From assembly GCA_021325145.1 (NCBI GenBank), contig JAJPHR010000069.1:1-51181 (forward strand): a stretch of DNA of 51,181 bases, in the 5' to 3' direction. Under the pieces are notes generated by a model. The model was not told the origin of the DNA, ran no database searches, and saw only the letters and a program-made list of their open reading frames with translations. Below, in pieces: positions 34,622 to 44,195 of the stretch. The position numbers were made by a program, and so were the translations under genes. Source of the DNA: Verrucomicrobiota bacterium. GTDB lineage: Bacteria; Verrucomicrobiota; Verrucomicrobiia; Limisphaerales; Pedosphaeraceae. Numbering within the stretch: position 1 is the stretch's first letter; each line of letters begins with the position of its first letter.

Positions 34622-35326
34622 GTGCGAGCCACCTCGTTTGTCAATGCGTGCACGAGATCGTCGGCATCGCTCGGTTCTGAAGCGAGAACTTTTGCGAACA
34701 TCAAATTGAATAGGAACACTTGGATTGATAATTGTCCGGCCTGTGAAGAAATTCTCTTGAAGTTTTTCTTTAAGAAGTCATTCATCCCTGAAGACCCTGT
34801 TCGCGACGGTTGGTCTGGAGTGGAGGCATATTATTGCGCAGGGTGTGACAAGCTTCTGATTGTGGTCGGCTTTGACGCGGAAGACCGTGAGACGTTTTGG
34901 GTTTCACGGTCTGTTTCAGGTGACTTCACGATTCCCAAGGCTCTAACTGGACGCAGCCACCCTTGTTACAAAGTACAAGCCATCGAATCCAAGGCGATGA
35001 TGTTTGCGTCGGGTTTTGCGAAATGGCGTCAAATTCGTTCGGAGATCGGCCCCCGGCGCAAGCTTGATGATCCACGTTGGACGCTCGCTATCTCTGACGC
35101 GCAGGTGGGTATCCCCACGATCATCACCGTCCTGAGCGAATGGCTTACCAATACCAAATCCGGCAAGGTGACGTCGCAAGAGGAGGACTCCGGCGAACAC
35201 TTGATTCATATCGAGTTCAGTGAAAAGGCCAGAGCTAGATACATGGTGGACCGATTGATAAGGAAGTTCGATCTAACCAATTGTTCAAAATTATATCACT
35301 ACAATGAGGGCCGCCGATACTTGTAG
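34622..35326 (+). CDS. Hypothetical protein with paired CxxC motifs
   Basis: A 234-residue protein I do not recognise. CPAC (about 38-41) and CAGC (about 72-75) could bind one zinc. The rest is mixed alpha-beta with EHLIHIEFSEKARARYMVDRLIRKFDL near the C-terminus. The start is GTG 34622, supported by GGAG seven bases upstream; no in-frame ATG gives the zinc motifs. It follows the IS21 remnant, so it may be part of an accessory insertion. Function is unknown. Confidence 0.5.
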   Translation: MRATSFVNACTRSSASLGSEARTFANIKLNRNTWIDNCPACEEILLKFFFKKSFIPEDPVRDGWSGVEAYYCAGCDKLLIVVGFDAEDRETFWVSRSVSGDFTIPKALTGRSHPCYKVQAIESKAMMFASGFAKWRQIRSEIGPRRKLDDPRWTLAISDAQVGIPTIITVLSEWLTNTKSGKVTSQEEDSGEHLIHIEFSEKARARYMVDRLIRKFDLTNCSKLYHYNEGRRYL

Positions 35327-35467
35327 AAGCCCTAAAGTCGTTCCGGCCAGGTGCCAGCGTCTGCGACTACGGTGGCGGGGAGAGATCCCTGGGGGGGCTG
35401 GCTTCGCCTGGCTGTTTTTGCAGTGACCGGTGACAGAACCCGGGGGATTTGGTTGCGGTTGCGTACA

Positions 35468-35502
35468 CAAAAAAACCGCCATTGCGATCAAGCAACGGCG
35501 GC
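35468..35502 (-). terminator. Terminator of the small secreted protein gene
   Basis: A stem of CCGCC-a-TTGC against GCAA-c-GGCGG (one mismatch) with a short loop, flanked by an A-run at 35468-35475 (U-run on the minus strand) and GCTTTTTG on the other side. It can serve the minus-strand gene ending at 35539 and the plus-strand gene before it. Confidence 0.8.
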
Positions 35503-35538
35503 TTTTTGTAAGCTGCCCAGCACCCGCGGCGCTCCGGC

Positions 35539-36207
35539 TTAGTTGCCGACGGGGCCAATGATGACTGTCTCTGTGCCGAGGCCAGTCGCGCTGATCGTGC
35601 CGCTGGCAACGAGCGGGTTGCCTTGAGAATCACCGCTTCCGAAGACTTGGGCGTTGATCTTATCGACCTGGGTTACGCCCTTTTTGCTCACGGAGGTGTG
35701 GAGGGAGATGCTCGTGAGGCCCGACAAATTCAGGTGCAGGCTCAGGCCCGGGAAACCTTGCTCGTCCTGGAGCACAAAACCGTCAACACTGTAATCAACA
35801 GCGGTGGCAGCTCCTGTCTTGGTATTAAACGAAACGCTGCCCACGTCATTGCCCGGCTGGTGCACAAAGTACGGGCTCACATCGACGGCGAGGTTGCCAT
35901 CGCGGACTTGGACGATCCAGGCGTCGAGGTCGTTGGTGGGCGTAAGCAGGAACAGGCCAGCGTTCGTTGAGAACGCATTGCCAGTGGACGCACCCAGGGC
36001 CTGAATGATGCTGCTGGTGTTGATTTTCAAGGTCTGCACACTCGTAGTGATCGTGTTCTTGTTCGTGGTTGTGCCGCCTTGCACGACAGCAGTCAGGTTG
36101 AACGTCAGGGAGAGCAGTTCGTCGGTCTGCTCCTGACCAAAGGTAACTTGGGTGAGTCCCGCCAACAAGATGGCGGCCAGGGAGGTGATTCTGAATAGGT
36201 TTTTCAT
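35539..36207 (-). CDS. Small secreted protein of unknown function
   Basis: This is a 222-residue exported protein. Residues 1-24 are a signal peptide (RITSLAAILLAGLTQVTFGQ). The body is beta-rich and Thr/Ser/Asn-rich, with no Cys and no known domain recognised (TTSVQTLKINTSSIIQALG … FSTNAGLFLLTPTNDLDAWIVQVRDGNLAVDVSPYF). It has its own terminator and is preceded by a candidate sigma-54 promoter with a 180-base leader, so its expression may depend on a specific signal. Confidence 0.7.
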   Translation of the reverse strand: MKNLFRITSLAAILLAGLTQVTFGQEQTDELLSLTFNLTAVVQGGTTTNKNTITTSVQTLKINTSSIIQALGASTGNAFSTNAGLFLLTPTNDLDAWIVQVRDGNLAVDVSPYFVHQPGNDVGSVSFNTKTGAATAVDYSVDGFVLQDEQGFPGLSLHLNLSGLTSISLHTSVSKKGVTQVDKINAQVFGSGDSQGNPLVASGTISATGLGTETVIIGPVGN

Positions 36208-36613
36208 ATTGCCATTTTTTCTTTTCGGGTCGCCGGTTTGCAGATCTCGCGCGATGGCACGAGGGCTGATAACTGGCTACGGTCTTCCACTTTTAAGCGT
36301 TAGGGTTGTCTGTCAGGCATCCCATGATTTTAGGATCATCGCGCCCGATTGGCCTGCGCTGGCTCGGCTCTTGCACCGCCAATCACGAGTCCAAGAAGCA
36401 TACACGGTGCCAACCCCTTTGTCTCAAATCCGAACCTCCAGACTGAGTCAGCAAACGGAAATATCACCTTTCATGAAGAAAACAAGCTGACTGTCCATCA
36501 TTTGGCTTGCGCGAAACAATTGGACACTGTCTCACTCTGAGACAGAAACCCATTGTTACACGGCCCATTCGATGGGTTTGGCAACCTGGAGGCTGCCCCG
36601 GCGCTGCTGCGTC
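36208..36613 (-). promoter_or_regulatory. Intergenic region with sigma-54 promoter and enhancer-like palindrome
   Basis: The 406-bp gap between the LRR gene stop and the small secreted gene. On the minus strand TTGGCACCGTGTATGCTT (36413-36396) has GG and GC exactly ten bases apart, the -24/-12 layout of sigma-54. About 115 bases upstream is CTGTCTCA-CTC-TGAGACAG (36527-36545), a perfect inverted repeat of the type bound by sigma-54 activators. A further TGTCTCA half-site is at 36420-36426. Confidence 0.55.
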
Positions 36614-39600
36614 CTAGGGAACCCAGAGTCGATAGAAACGGCGCATCCCATTGCCTGGGCTCGCGTCAATGAAGATAACGGAATTCGTAGCCGTATTCGT
36701 GGCAACGGAAGTCCATTGTAGAAGATTGCTTGAAGTTTGAAGCACGGACGTTTTGGTGACGCCAAACGCCGCGATGGACATGGTGCCGTTGAGGTTCCGA
36801 ACCGGAACGCCAAGCGTCAGCGGCGGCGGGGCGGCAATGACCGCAATCCGGAAAAAGCGCCGCGGAAAGTTTCCCTGGGGTATGTTGGTGAAGCAGTTGG
36901 TAAACGAGGCGTTCGTGAGCACCGCCAGGCTGGTCCATTGCACCAGATTCGTGGAGGCTTGCAGGGTGTAGGTCCGGCCCGGATAACAGGTAAAGGCGAT
37001 CGCCAGCTGGTTCGAGGCATATAGCCAGGGCGACCCCGACAAAATGAACGGCGAGCTGGTTTGCGCGAGTTGAGGAATGTACACCCCGGCAGCCTCCAGG
37101 GCGGCAAGGACGACTGCATTGGAAGATCCGGGGCTGAAATCCAGACCGTTGTCCTGGAGATCAACCGAGACCAGGTTCTTCAAGCCAAGCAGCGGTCGCA
37201 AATCCCGGACTTCGTCGTGAGCGAAGCTGATGGACTGCAATTGTGGCAGGTTGGTCACAAAGGAAAGATCCTGAATCCCGGTTCCGTCCAGGTCCAGGAC
37301 TTCCAAACTTGTCGCCCCAGCCAGGCTGCCCGCGTTAGTGATGGCATCGTAGCTGACGTCAAGAAACGTCAGGTTGGTTTCGACCGCCAGCGGTGAAACA
37401 TCCCGGATGCCGGTATTTCTCAAGGATAAAACGGCCAACTGCGGCAACGTGCTGGCAAACGCAATATTGCCAAGCGGATTATTATCCAGGATCAAGGTTT
37501 GCAGTGTGCTCCAGTTCGCCATCGGCGAAGCATCGTGGATAAAGTTATCCGAAAAGTCCGCGTACCCCACGTTAATCGCCGGCTGCAGGCCATCGATGCT
37601 CGCAATGCCCAGGTTTGCGTCATACAGATACTGGAGATTGCGTATGTCATACAAAGTAATCGGATCCACGGGTTTTCCGAGAATGCCCCGCAACATTGCC
37701 TGCAAGGCCGGATCTGGAATGACCACCGGTTTATCGGCAATGACCTCGATGCTGAAAGTCATGCTGTTCGAGACGCCGAGCAAATCCTTAACGCCGATGG
37801 TCACGTACACGATGCCCGTCTGCCCCAGGCTCGGCGTGACCACCAAAGCCAGGCTGTCGCAAAACCCGGCCACTGCCAGACCGGAATCAGGGATTACAGC
37901 TTGGTTCGAGGATTTGACCGAAACCGCGAGGGTGCAAGGATCCGAATCCGAGTCGCTTATGAAAAACGGCATCGGGGGCGCAGTTGCATTGGGGGGAATC
38001 AATTGAAATATGATGGGCGTGATAGTCGGCGCAGACTTGTTCTGGTAGGAGATAATGACCACGTTCCGAATCGCCAAGGCATCAAGGACTTGCTGCGCCG
38101 CGGATCCGGCCGTCAGGTCCAAAGAGTTCAAGCTTACATCCAGCCTCGTTAGATTGGTCATGCCCAGAAGTGGCGTCAGGGACTGCAGCAAATTCTGCCC
38201 CAAATCCAAAGCCACCACCGAGGCGATGCTGGACAACGTGCTGACGTCGGTAATTTGATTGCCTCGAAGGTTCAGGTCCGTCAGCAAAGGGAACCCGGTG
38301 AGCTGGACGATATTTGAAAGCTTGTTGTAAGAAAGGTTCAGGCGGCCGAGTTGCGTCAGCGGAGGCAGGAATGCAAGGTTGGTAATCCCGTCGCTTTCCA
38401 AATCCAAATCGGTGAGATTCGTGAGCGTCCCGAGTGCTTCCACGTGCTGGAGGGAGGCGGAGTTGAAACCGATTTGCAACGACGCGAGCCGCCGCAGACC
38501 GGCCAGCGGAGAAATATTGGAGACGTGGTTCAGACTGAGATCGAGCTGGACGAGGTTGGTAAGGGCCGCCAGCGAGGAAATATCCTGCAACGCATTTTGA
38601 TCCATGTCCATCACCATCAGGCGCGCAAGATTGGTCGCGAACTGACAGTTGGTTAAAGCGCAGTTCTCGGCATAAAGTTGAGTAAGATTGGTCAGCGTCG
38701 AGAGACAACCGAGGCTGCCGAGGGGATTGCCATTGATGAGCAGAGTGCTCAGCAGACTCAAATTATCAAGCCCATTGCAATCGGAGATGCTGTTATCCGA
38801 AACGTCCAGATTGGTCAGCATGGTGAGCGTCGACATGGCCTGCAGATTGGTCAAGCCGTCGCCCTCCGCAATCAAGGACTGGAGATTGGTCAGGGAATTC
38901 AGCCCGGAGTAGTTGGTAATAGGATTAAAACTGATGTCCAGACTTCTCAGATTGCTGGCTGCTTCGAGGCCCGAAAGCACCTGGATGCCGTTTCCGTACA
39001 AGGACAACGACGTAAGACTCGTCAAGTCGTAAGCCGTGAGCGCTCCTTCCGGCCGCCCCAAACGCATGCGCAACGCCCATTCGAGCCCTGGATCAGCCAA
39101 TGTCACGGGCGCACTGGGAACCACAGACACCGTGAAGGAGCTTGAAACGGAAAAGCCTTTGGGCGTTGTGGCGGTGAGAGTAATGAGCGCCGTGCCCGTC
39201 GTCTGCTGGGTCGGATAAACGATCAACCGACCGGGAAAAATGTTGATTTGCAATCCAAGGGAGTTGTTTGCCACCAGACCTGGATTGGAGGAAGACGCGC
39301 TAATGCTTGCGGATAACGGGCTGTAACTAAAGTTCAGAACCGGGCTGGCGCCATTCTCGCCGATGGTTTGATTGGGAATTGGGGAAATGGAAGGCAACGC
39401 TTGTTGCGGCGTATAATTTACAACCACGCCTCGCTGAAGCAAGGCATGAATGGTGGTCATGGCGGCTGAAGTTGCGGACAAATCAAGATAGTTGTTGTCA
39501 ATGTCCAACCGAACCAGGTTTGAAAGCGCCACCAGCGGCGAGATGTTCGTCGCCAAATTGTAAGACAGGCTCAGATGAGCCAGTTGTTGGAGATTGGTCA

Positions 39601-41473
39601 GAGGAGAAAGATCACTCAGGGCGTTATCGGCGAGGTACAAATCCTTCAAATTCCGACAGGCGGCGAGAAAAGCCGCATTCGTGATGCCGTTCCGCTGGGC
39701 GGAGAAAAACATCAGGCTGTTCGACTGGCTCAGCGTCGGGCTCGAAAAACCCGGCAAAGAATCCAGGCGCAGAATGGCAATATTCGTCAGTGCCGGAATC
39801 GGAGCGAGATTGGTAATGGCGGAGGCGCTGATGTCCAATTCGCTGAGCCGTGGACAATTGGTGAGGACGCCCATGCCCGTGACTGGCGTCCTTTCACAAC
39901 CGAACGTGGTGAGATTCGCGCATCCCGCAAGCGACGTGAGATTGCTGATGCTCGTTCCGTCCAGACGCAAGGTGCGCAACTGAGACAGGCTCCCCAGGAA
40001 GGCGCCATCTCCAACGGCGCTTCCTGAAATATCCAGGTAGGCCAAGTTGGTCAGATTGGCAATTGGAGCGGCATTGGTTATCGGGTTACCGTGCAAATCC
40101 AGGAAGGTAAGATTAGTCAGGTTTTGCACCGCGGAAATATTGGTGATGAAATTGGCCGAGCACTGCAACCGGCGCAGGTCCGTCATTCCGGCCACAAAAT
40201 CCAGATTAGTCAGGTTGTTTTGGCTGAGGCCAAGGGTCTGAACTTTTTTCAATGAGGCAAGCGGCTGGCCATTGGTTACGTGGTTGGCGGAAATACGAAG
40301 CTTCAACAAATTGGTCAATCCCCCAAGATTGGAAACATCCGTCAGATTGTTGGAAGTAATCTCCAGGCTGGCGAGCGGGACCAGCGATTGCAGAGAGGAA
40401 ATGTCGGACAAGCCGTTGAAGGAAAGATTTAGCTGCTTGAGATGAGTGGACAAGGACAATGCCGATATATTCGTGAGCGAGTTATGGCTGAAGTCGAGGT
40501 ACAACGCGTTCGTCGAGCGGGCAGGCGATTTGAAATCGGACAAGCTGTTATTAGCCAGAGAAACATTGGTGAGATTCGTCAACGAACTGAGAAAAACGGC
40601 ATTCGTGCACAGATTTCGATCCAGTCGCAACGAAGCCAGCTTGGCCAGGTTTGTTAATGGCCCGGCGTCCGTTACCTGATTCCCGGACAGATACAGCTCG
40701 CCAATGTTCGTCAGACCCGAAAGGTCAGCGAGGCTGGCAATTGAGTTATTCTGGAGATAAAGCGCCTGCACGGGACGAAGCGGCTTGAATGGCGTTGCAT
40801 TAGTGTACCCGCATCCGGCGAGCATCAAAGTTGAAAGATGAGTCAGGGACGTCAAAGAGGAGAGATCGCTTACAAGGTCAGGGGTGGCATCATGGCTCAA
40901 GTCCAGCCAGGTCAAATTCGTCAGAGCGGCCACCGCCACGAGATTCGTCAACGGATTCCCCCGAACACTGAGCGTCCCGAGATGCGTCAGCGGCAATAAC
41001 GGGCTGGAATCGACCACGAGATTATACCTCAGATCGAGCGAGATGATGTTTGTGGCCGGCTCTATCCCCGACAAACCAACGATGTTGCGGCTGCCCGCGT
41101 TCAGAGTGACCAACTTCTGCAGGTCGCTGGTCGTAACCGTGCCGGTGGCTTTGGCCAGCGTATCTCGAATGGCTGCTTCCAAACCGGGATCCAAGCTCGC
41201 ATATGCCGCCGGAGCCGCTAGGAGGAGCATTGACAACCCAAGGACCGCTGCCAGAGACACTGCGGCCCAAGTTGAACGCCGACGTTTCCAAGTCGCTCCT
41301 CTCCGCCCGCCCCCATAAGCGAACGCGCCGATGCAGCCAGTTCCCGATTCAACTGGGGACAACAGGGTAAAACTCTCCCTGACTTGCACGGCTGGCTTCA
41401 CATCTTTGACGAAGAAATCATCCACAAAACAAGAGAGCACTGTAAAGAGGTTTGTTCCCAAACGTACGTTCAA
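36614..41473 (-). CDS. Giant secreted leucine-rich-repeat protein, three LRR blocks
   Basis: The open frame encodes up to 1619 residues. A signal peptide is at about 63-93 (KRRRSTWAAVSLAAVLGLSMLLLAAPAAYA), so the first 60 residues are probably not translated; the listed TTG 41473 is the frame limit, and GTG 41389 or TTG 41362 are likelier starts. Three internalin-like LRR blocks start with the same cap helix (DPGLEAAIRDTLAK at 95, DPGLEWALRMRLGR near 793, DPALQAMLRGILGK near 1252), each with 22-residue repeats of the LT.L..LDLS.N..(S/T)D type. Ig-like strands separate them. Two C-terminal YTLQ(A)STNL.QWTSL…RFFR domains end the protein. Surface adhesion or binding is inferred. Confidence 0.85.
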   Translation of the reverse strand: MNVRLGTNLFTVLSCFVDDFFVKDVKPAVQVRESFTLLSPVESGTGCIGAFAYGGGRRGATWKRRRSTWAAVSLAAVLGLSMLLLAAPAAYASLDPGLEAAIRDTLAKATGTVTTSDLQKLVTLNAGSRNIVGLSGIEPATNIISLDLRYNLVVDSSPLLPLTHLGTLSVRGNPLTNLVAVAALTNLTWLDLSHDATPDLVSDLSSLTSLTHLSTLMLAGCGYTNATPFKPLRPVQALYLQNNSIASLADLSGLTNIGELYLSGNQVTDAGPLTNLAKLASLRLDRNLCTNAVFLSSLTNLTNVSLANNSLSDFKSPARSTNALYLDFSHNSLTNISALSLSTHLKQLNLSFNGLSDISSLQSLVPLASLEITSNNLTDVSNLGGLTNLLKLRISANHVTNGQPLASLKKVQTLGLSQNNLTNLDFVAGMTDLRRLQCSANFITNISAVQNLTNLTFLDLHGNPITNAAPIANLTNLAYLDISGSAVGDGAFLGSLSQLRTLRLDGTSISNLTSLAGCANLTTFGCERTPVTGMGVLTNCPRLSELDISASAITNLAPIPALTNIAILRLDSLPGFSSPTLSQSNSLMFFSAQRNGITNAAFLAACRNLKDLYLADNALSDLSPLTNLQQLAHLSLSYNLATNISPLVALSNLVRLDIDNNYLDLSATSAAMTTIHALLQRGVVVNYTPQQALPSISPIPNQTIGENGASPVLNFSYSPLSASISASSSNPGLVANNSLGLQINIFPGRLIVYPTQQTTGTALITLTATTPKGFSVSSSFTVSVVPSAPVTLADPGLEWALRMRLGRPEGALTAYDLTSLTSLSLYGNGIQVLSGLEAASNLRSLDISFNPITNYSGLNSLTNLQSLIAEGDGLTNLQAMSTLTMLTNLDVSDNSISDCNGLDNLSLLSTLLINGNPLGSLGCLSTLTNLTQLYAENCALTNCQFATNLARLMVMDMDQNALQDISSLAALTNLVQLDLSLNHVSNISPLAGLRRLASLQIGFNSASLQHVEALGTLTNLTDLDLESDGITNLAFLPPLTQLGRLNLSYNKLSNIVQLTGFPLLTDLNLRGNQITDVSTLSSIASVVALDLGQNLLQSLTPLLGMTNLTRLDVSLNSLDLTAGSAAQQVLDALAIRNVVIISYQNKSAPTITPIIFQLIPPNATAPPMPFFISDSDSDPCTLAVSVKSSNQAVIPDSGLAVAGFCDSLALVVTPSLGQTGIVYVTIGVKDLLGVSNSMTFSIEVIADKPVVIPDPALQAMLRGILGKPVDPITLYDIRNLQYLYDANLGIASIDGLQPAINVGYADFSDNFIHDASPMANWSTLQTLILDNNPLGNIAFASTLPQLAVLSLRNTGIRDVSPLAVETNLTFLDVSYDAITNAGSLAGATSLEVLDLDGTGIQDLSFVTNLPQLQSISFAHDEVRDLRPLLGLKNLVSVDLQDNGLDFSPGSSNAVVLAALEAAGVYIPQLAQTSSPFILSGSPWLYASNQLAIAFTCYPGRTYTLQASTNLVQWTSLAVLTNASFTNCFTNIPQGNFPRRFFRIAVIAAPPPLTLGVPVRNLNGTMSIAAFGVTKTSVLQTSSNLLQWTSVATNTATNSVIFIDASPGNGMRRFYRLWVP

Positions 41474-41495
41474 TATCCATTATCTACCGTACGTA
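41461..41495. promoter_or_regulatory. CGTACG palindromes upstream of the LRR gene
   Basis: AACGTACGTT (41461-41470) is a perfect palindrome and CGTACG/TACGTA overlap at 41488-41495. The same core lies in the dyad upstream of mlaE. The rest of the 41474-41743 gap shows no gene. Confidence 0.3.
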
Positions 41496-41743
41496 TCCGG
41501 AAATAATAGAATCAAACTGTTGGTATCTGCTGTATTCGCAGGATGCCGCACAGATGTGCATCGCATCGCAGCAACTACGCCAGCCAGCGCCGGCCCGCAA
41601 AGAGAACCAACGAGCCCTCCGCCCGGACCGAACAACACCGCCCTATTATCCATTCCATCCAGATACTTAGTACAAGCTGCCTCTTGGTCAGTTAGGTTGA
41701 TAAAACCGACTCGCTCACCGAATCATTACCGGCGCCAGCACTC

Positions 41744-43030
41744 TCAGGCCTTCCAAACCTGGCCGGGCCTGGTGCGCACTCCTGCCATTGCGTTCCGAGT
41801 GTCCACAACACAGGAAGACCAATCCGCCAGTTCCTGGTAGTTTACAGCCTGGTGATTGGTCGCGATGATTACGGCATCAAAACTGTGCAGTGTTTCCCGA
41901 TCCCATCCCACCGAGCGCGTTCCCGCCCAGTGCGGGTGTTCACGAGTCGGCCGGATCACCGGGACATAAGGGTCGTAATACGCCACGTCGGCTCCGCGTT
42001 CACCCAGCAGATCCATCAGCACATAGCTCGGTGATTCACGGTCGTCATCCACGTTGGGCTTGTAAGCCAGACCGAGCACGAGGACACAACTGCCGTTCAA
42101 AGGCTTGCGCTGGGCGTTGAGCGCCTCGGCGGTGCGGTTGATGACATAGAGCGGCATGGCGGTATTGATCTCGCCCGCCAACTCAATGAACCGGGTGTTT
42201 TGCCCGTATTCGCGCGCCTTCCAAGTCAGGTAGAAAGGATCGATGGGAATGCAATGCCCGCCCAGGCCTGGCCCGGGATAGAAGGGCATGAAACCAAAAG
42301 GCTTGGTCTTGGCCGCCTGCACCACTTCCCAAATGTCAATGCCCATGGCGCCATAAACCAGCTTCAATTCGTTGACCAAAGCGATGTTCACACTGCGGAA
42401 GATGTTCTCCAGCAGCTTTGTCGCCTCAGCCACACGGCAGGATGAAACCGGAACCAGCGTGCGGATGGCGCGCCCATACAGCGCCTTGGCACGCTCCAGG
42501 CATGCCGGCGTATAACCACCGATCACCTTGGGGACCGCTTCCACTTTGCTTAAGGCATTGCCGGGGTCTTCGCGCTCAGGCGAAAAGGCCAGGTGAAAAT
42601 CCACTCCCGCCTTCAGCCCCGACCCGGCCTCCAGGACTTCGCGCAAGTCTTCATCGGTAGTGCCGGGATAAGTCGTGGATTCCAGGACCACCAGCATGCC
42701 TTTCCCGAGGTTGGGCGCGATCGATTTGCCGGTTTCAATGATGAACGAAATATCCGGCTCGCGGTTCTTATTTAACGGGGTCGGCACGCAGATGATGATG
42801 GACTCCACTTCCTTGATGCGGCGAAAGTCGCTGGACGCGGAGAATTTTCCCGTCTTGACCGCCTCGGCGACAATTTCAGGCGGGATGTGTTTGATGTAGC
42901 TTCGCCCGGAATTGAGTGCCTCGACTTTTGCCGGATCAATGTCCAGCCCCAGGATGGAGACTCCGGAACGGACGAATTGAAGCGACAACGGAAGACCGAC
43001 GTAGCCAAGACCGATAACTGCTGTTTTCAT
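41744..43030 (-). CDS. Nucleotide-sugar 6-dehydrogenase (WbpA/UDP-GlcNAc type)
   Basis: This enzyme oxidises C6 of a UDP-sugar twice to the uronic acid, using NAD. The 428-residue product begins MKTAVIGLGYVGLPLSLQFV, a complete Rossmann motif, and has LESTTYPGTTDEDL, the hinge ATKLLENIFRSVNIALVNEL and the catalytic Cys in GPGLGGHCIPIDPFYL. The SYIKHI stretch near residue 48 favours the UDP-N-acetylhexosamine (WbpA-like) group over UDP-glucose dehydrogenase. ATG 43030 is chosen; the frame extends 24 codons further upstream without family similarity. It is the last gene of the nine-gene operon, 49 bases after the aminotransferase. Confidence 0.88.
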   Translation of the reverse strand: MKTAVIGLGYVGLPLSLQFVRSGVSILGLDIDPAKVEALNSGRSYIKHIPPEIVAEAVKTGKFSASSDFRRIKEVESIIICVPTPLNKNREPDISFIIETGKSIAPNLGKGMLVVLESTTYPGTTDEDLREVLEAGSGLKAGVDFHLAFSPEREDPGNALSKVEAVPKVIGGYTPACLERAKALYGRAIRTLVPVSSCRVAEATKLLENIFRSVNIALVNELKLVYGAMGIDIWEVVQAAKTKPFGFMPFYPGPGLGGHCIPIDPFYLTWKAREYGQNTRFIELAGEINTAMPLYVINRTAEALNAQRKPLNGSCVLVLGLAYKPNVDDDRESPSYVLMDLLGERGADVAYYDPYVPVIRPTREHPHWAGTRSVGWDRETLHSFDAVIIATNHQAVNYQELADWSSCVVDTRNAMAGVRTRPGQVWKA

Positions 43031-43079
43031 GATGATGCGTTTAGTTAAAGAATTGATGCCAACTGAAAAAGCGCCCGGC

Positions 43080-44195
43080 TCATGCTCGTAGAGCCCGGAC
43101 AATCCGATTTACCTCTGTGATTACACCTGCCACCTGCTCGCTCGCGACATGCGGACCGACCGGGAGGCTCAGTACCTTCCGAGCCAATTCCTCGGCTATC
43201 GGGAAAGCGCCTTCCTTCCAGCCTGCCTCGGAATAGGCGCCGGACAAATGAGGCGGCACCGGATAATGAATCAAGGTGCCGACGCCCGCTTCGGCGAGCT
43301 TTTGCTGCAAGGATATCCGGTCAGGATGCCGCACTACAAAGAGGTGCCAAACTGGCTTCGCCCAGTCCGGCACAAAAGGCAGCGTTAATTCGGGGCCGCC
43401 GCGCATCTTTGCCAGGTAATCTGCGGCCACCTGGCTGCGGCGCTCGTTCCATTCGTCGAGCTTCCTCAACTTGACTCTCAGGAATGCCGCCTGCATCTCA
43501 TCCAGACGCGAGTTGTACCCCTTTACTTCGTTGTGATATTTGACTTTCGAACCGTAGTTCCTCAGCAATCGCACGTTCTCCGCCAATTGCGGATCATCGG
43601 TCGTAATCGCGCCGGCATCGCCAAAGGCGCCCAGGTTTTTGCCTGGATAGAAACTATTGCCCGCGGCGTCACCCAACGAGCCGGTGCGGCGGCCTTTGTA
43701 GCGCGCGCCCTGCGCCTGGGCATTGTCCTCAATTACCTTCAATCCGCGCCTCCGCGCAATTTCCAGGATGGGATCCATGTCCGCAGGCTGTCCGTAAAGA
43801 TGAACCGGCATGATCGCCTTGGTCCTTGGCGTCAGGGCGGATTCGATCCGCGCCGGGTCGAGATTATAGGTTCTGGGATCGGGCTCGACAGGCACCGGTG
43901 TGGCGCCGACCTGGGAGACAGCGAGCCACGTGGCGATGTAAGTGTTTGAAGGAACCACCACCTCATCCCCCTCTCCAATGCCATAGGCACGGAGAATCAA
44001 GTGCAGCGCCTCAAGACCATTCCCAACTCCGATGCAATATTTAGACCCGCAATACTCCGCAAACTCCTGCTCGAAAGCCTCCGTCTCGCGCCCAAGGATG
44101 TACCAGCCGGTGCGCATGAAGCGAAAATAAGCTTCATCCAGCTCCGCCCGCAATTCCTCATAGGGGCCGACAAAGTCGAGAAAAGGCACTTTCAC
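43080..44195 (-). CDS. DegT/DnrJ/EryC1 sugar aminotransferase (FdtB-like)
   Basis: A 371-residue PLP enzyme that aminates a keto-sugar nucleotide. PLP Lys is in [51 protein letters not shown] and [15 protein letters not shown] bind the cofactor. The opening MKVPFLDF and length fit the VioA/FdtB/QdtB group acting on dTDP-3-keto-6-deoxyhexose. Next to an FdtA-like isomerase, a 3-amino-3,6-dideoxyhexose product is likely (inference). It starts with GTG at 44195, overlapping the isomerase stop by four bases (GTGA). Confidence 0.9.
   Translation of the reverse strand: MKVPFLDFVGPYEELRAELDEAYFRFMRTGWYILGRETEAFEQEFAEYCGSKYCIGVGNGLEALHLILRAYGIGEGDEVVVPSNTYIATWLAVSQVGATPVPVEPDPRTYNLDPARIESALTPRTKAIMPVHLYGQPADMDPILEIARRRGLKVIEDNAQAQGARYKGRRTGSLGDAAGNSFYPGKNLGAFGDAGAITTDDPQLAENVRLLRNYGSKVKYHNEVKGYNSRLDEMQAAFLRVKLRKLDEWNERRSQVAADYLAKMRGGPELTLPFVPDWAKPVWHLFVVRHPDRISLQQKLAEAGVGTLIHYPVPPHLSGAYSEAGWKEGAFPIAEELARKVLSLPVGPHVASEQVAGVITEVNRIVRALRA

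Noticed and set aside
36614..41473. Regular 60-70 base periodicity suggesting a CRISPR array
   Set aside because: The periodicity is from 22-residue leucine-rich repeats in a coding frame; there are no identical direct repeats with unique spacers.
41560..41590. A GG-N10-GC match upstream of the LRR gene as a second sigma-54 promoter
   Set aside because: Only TGGC and GC match, the -12 TT is absent and no enhancer-like palindrome lies upstream.
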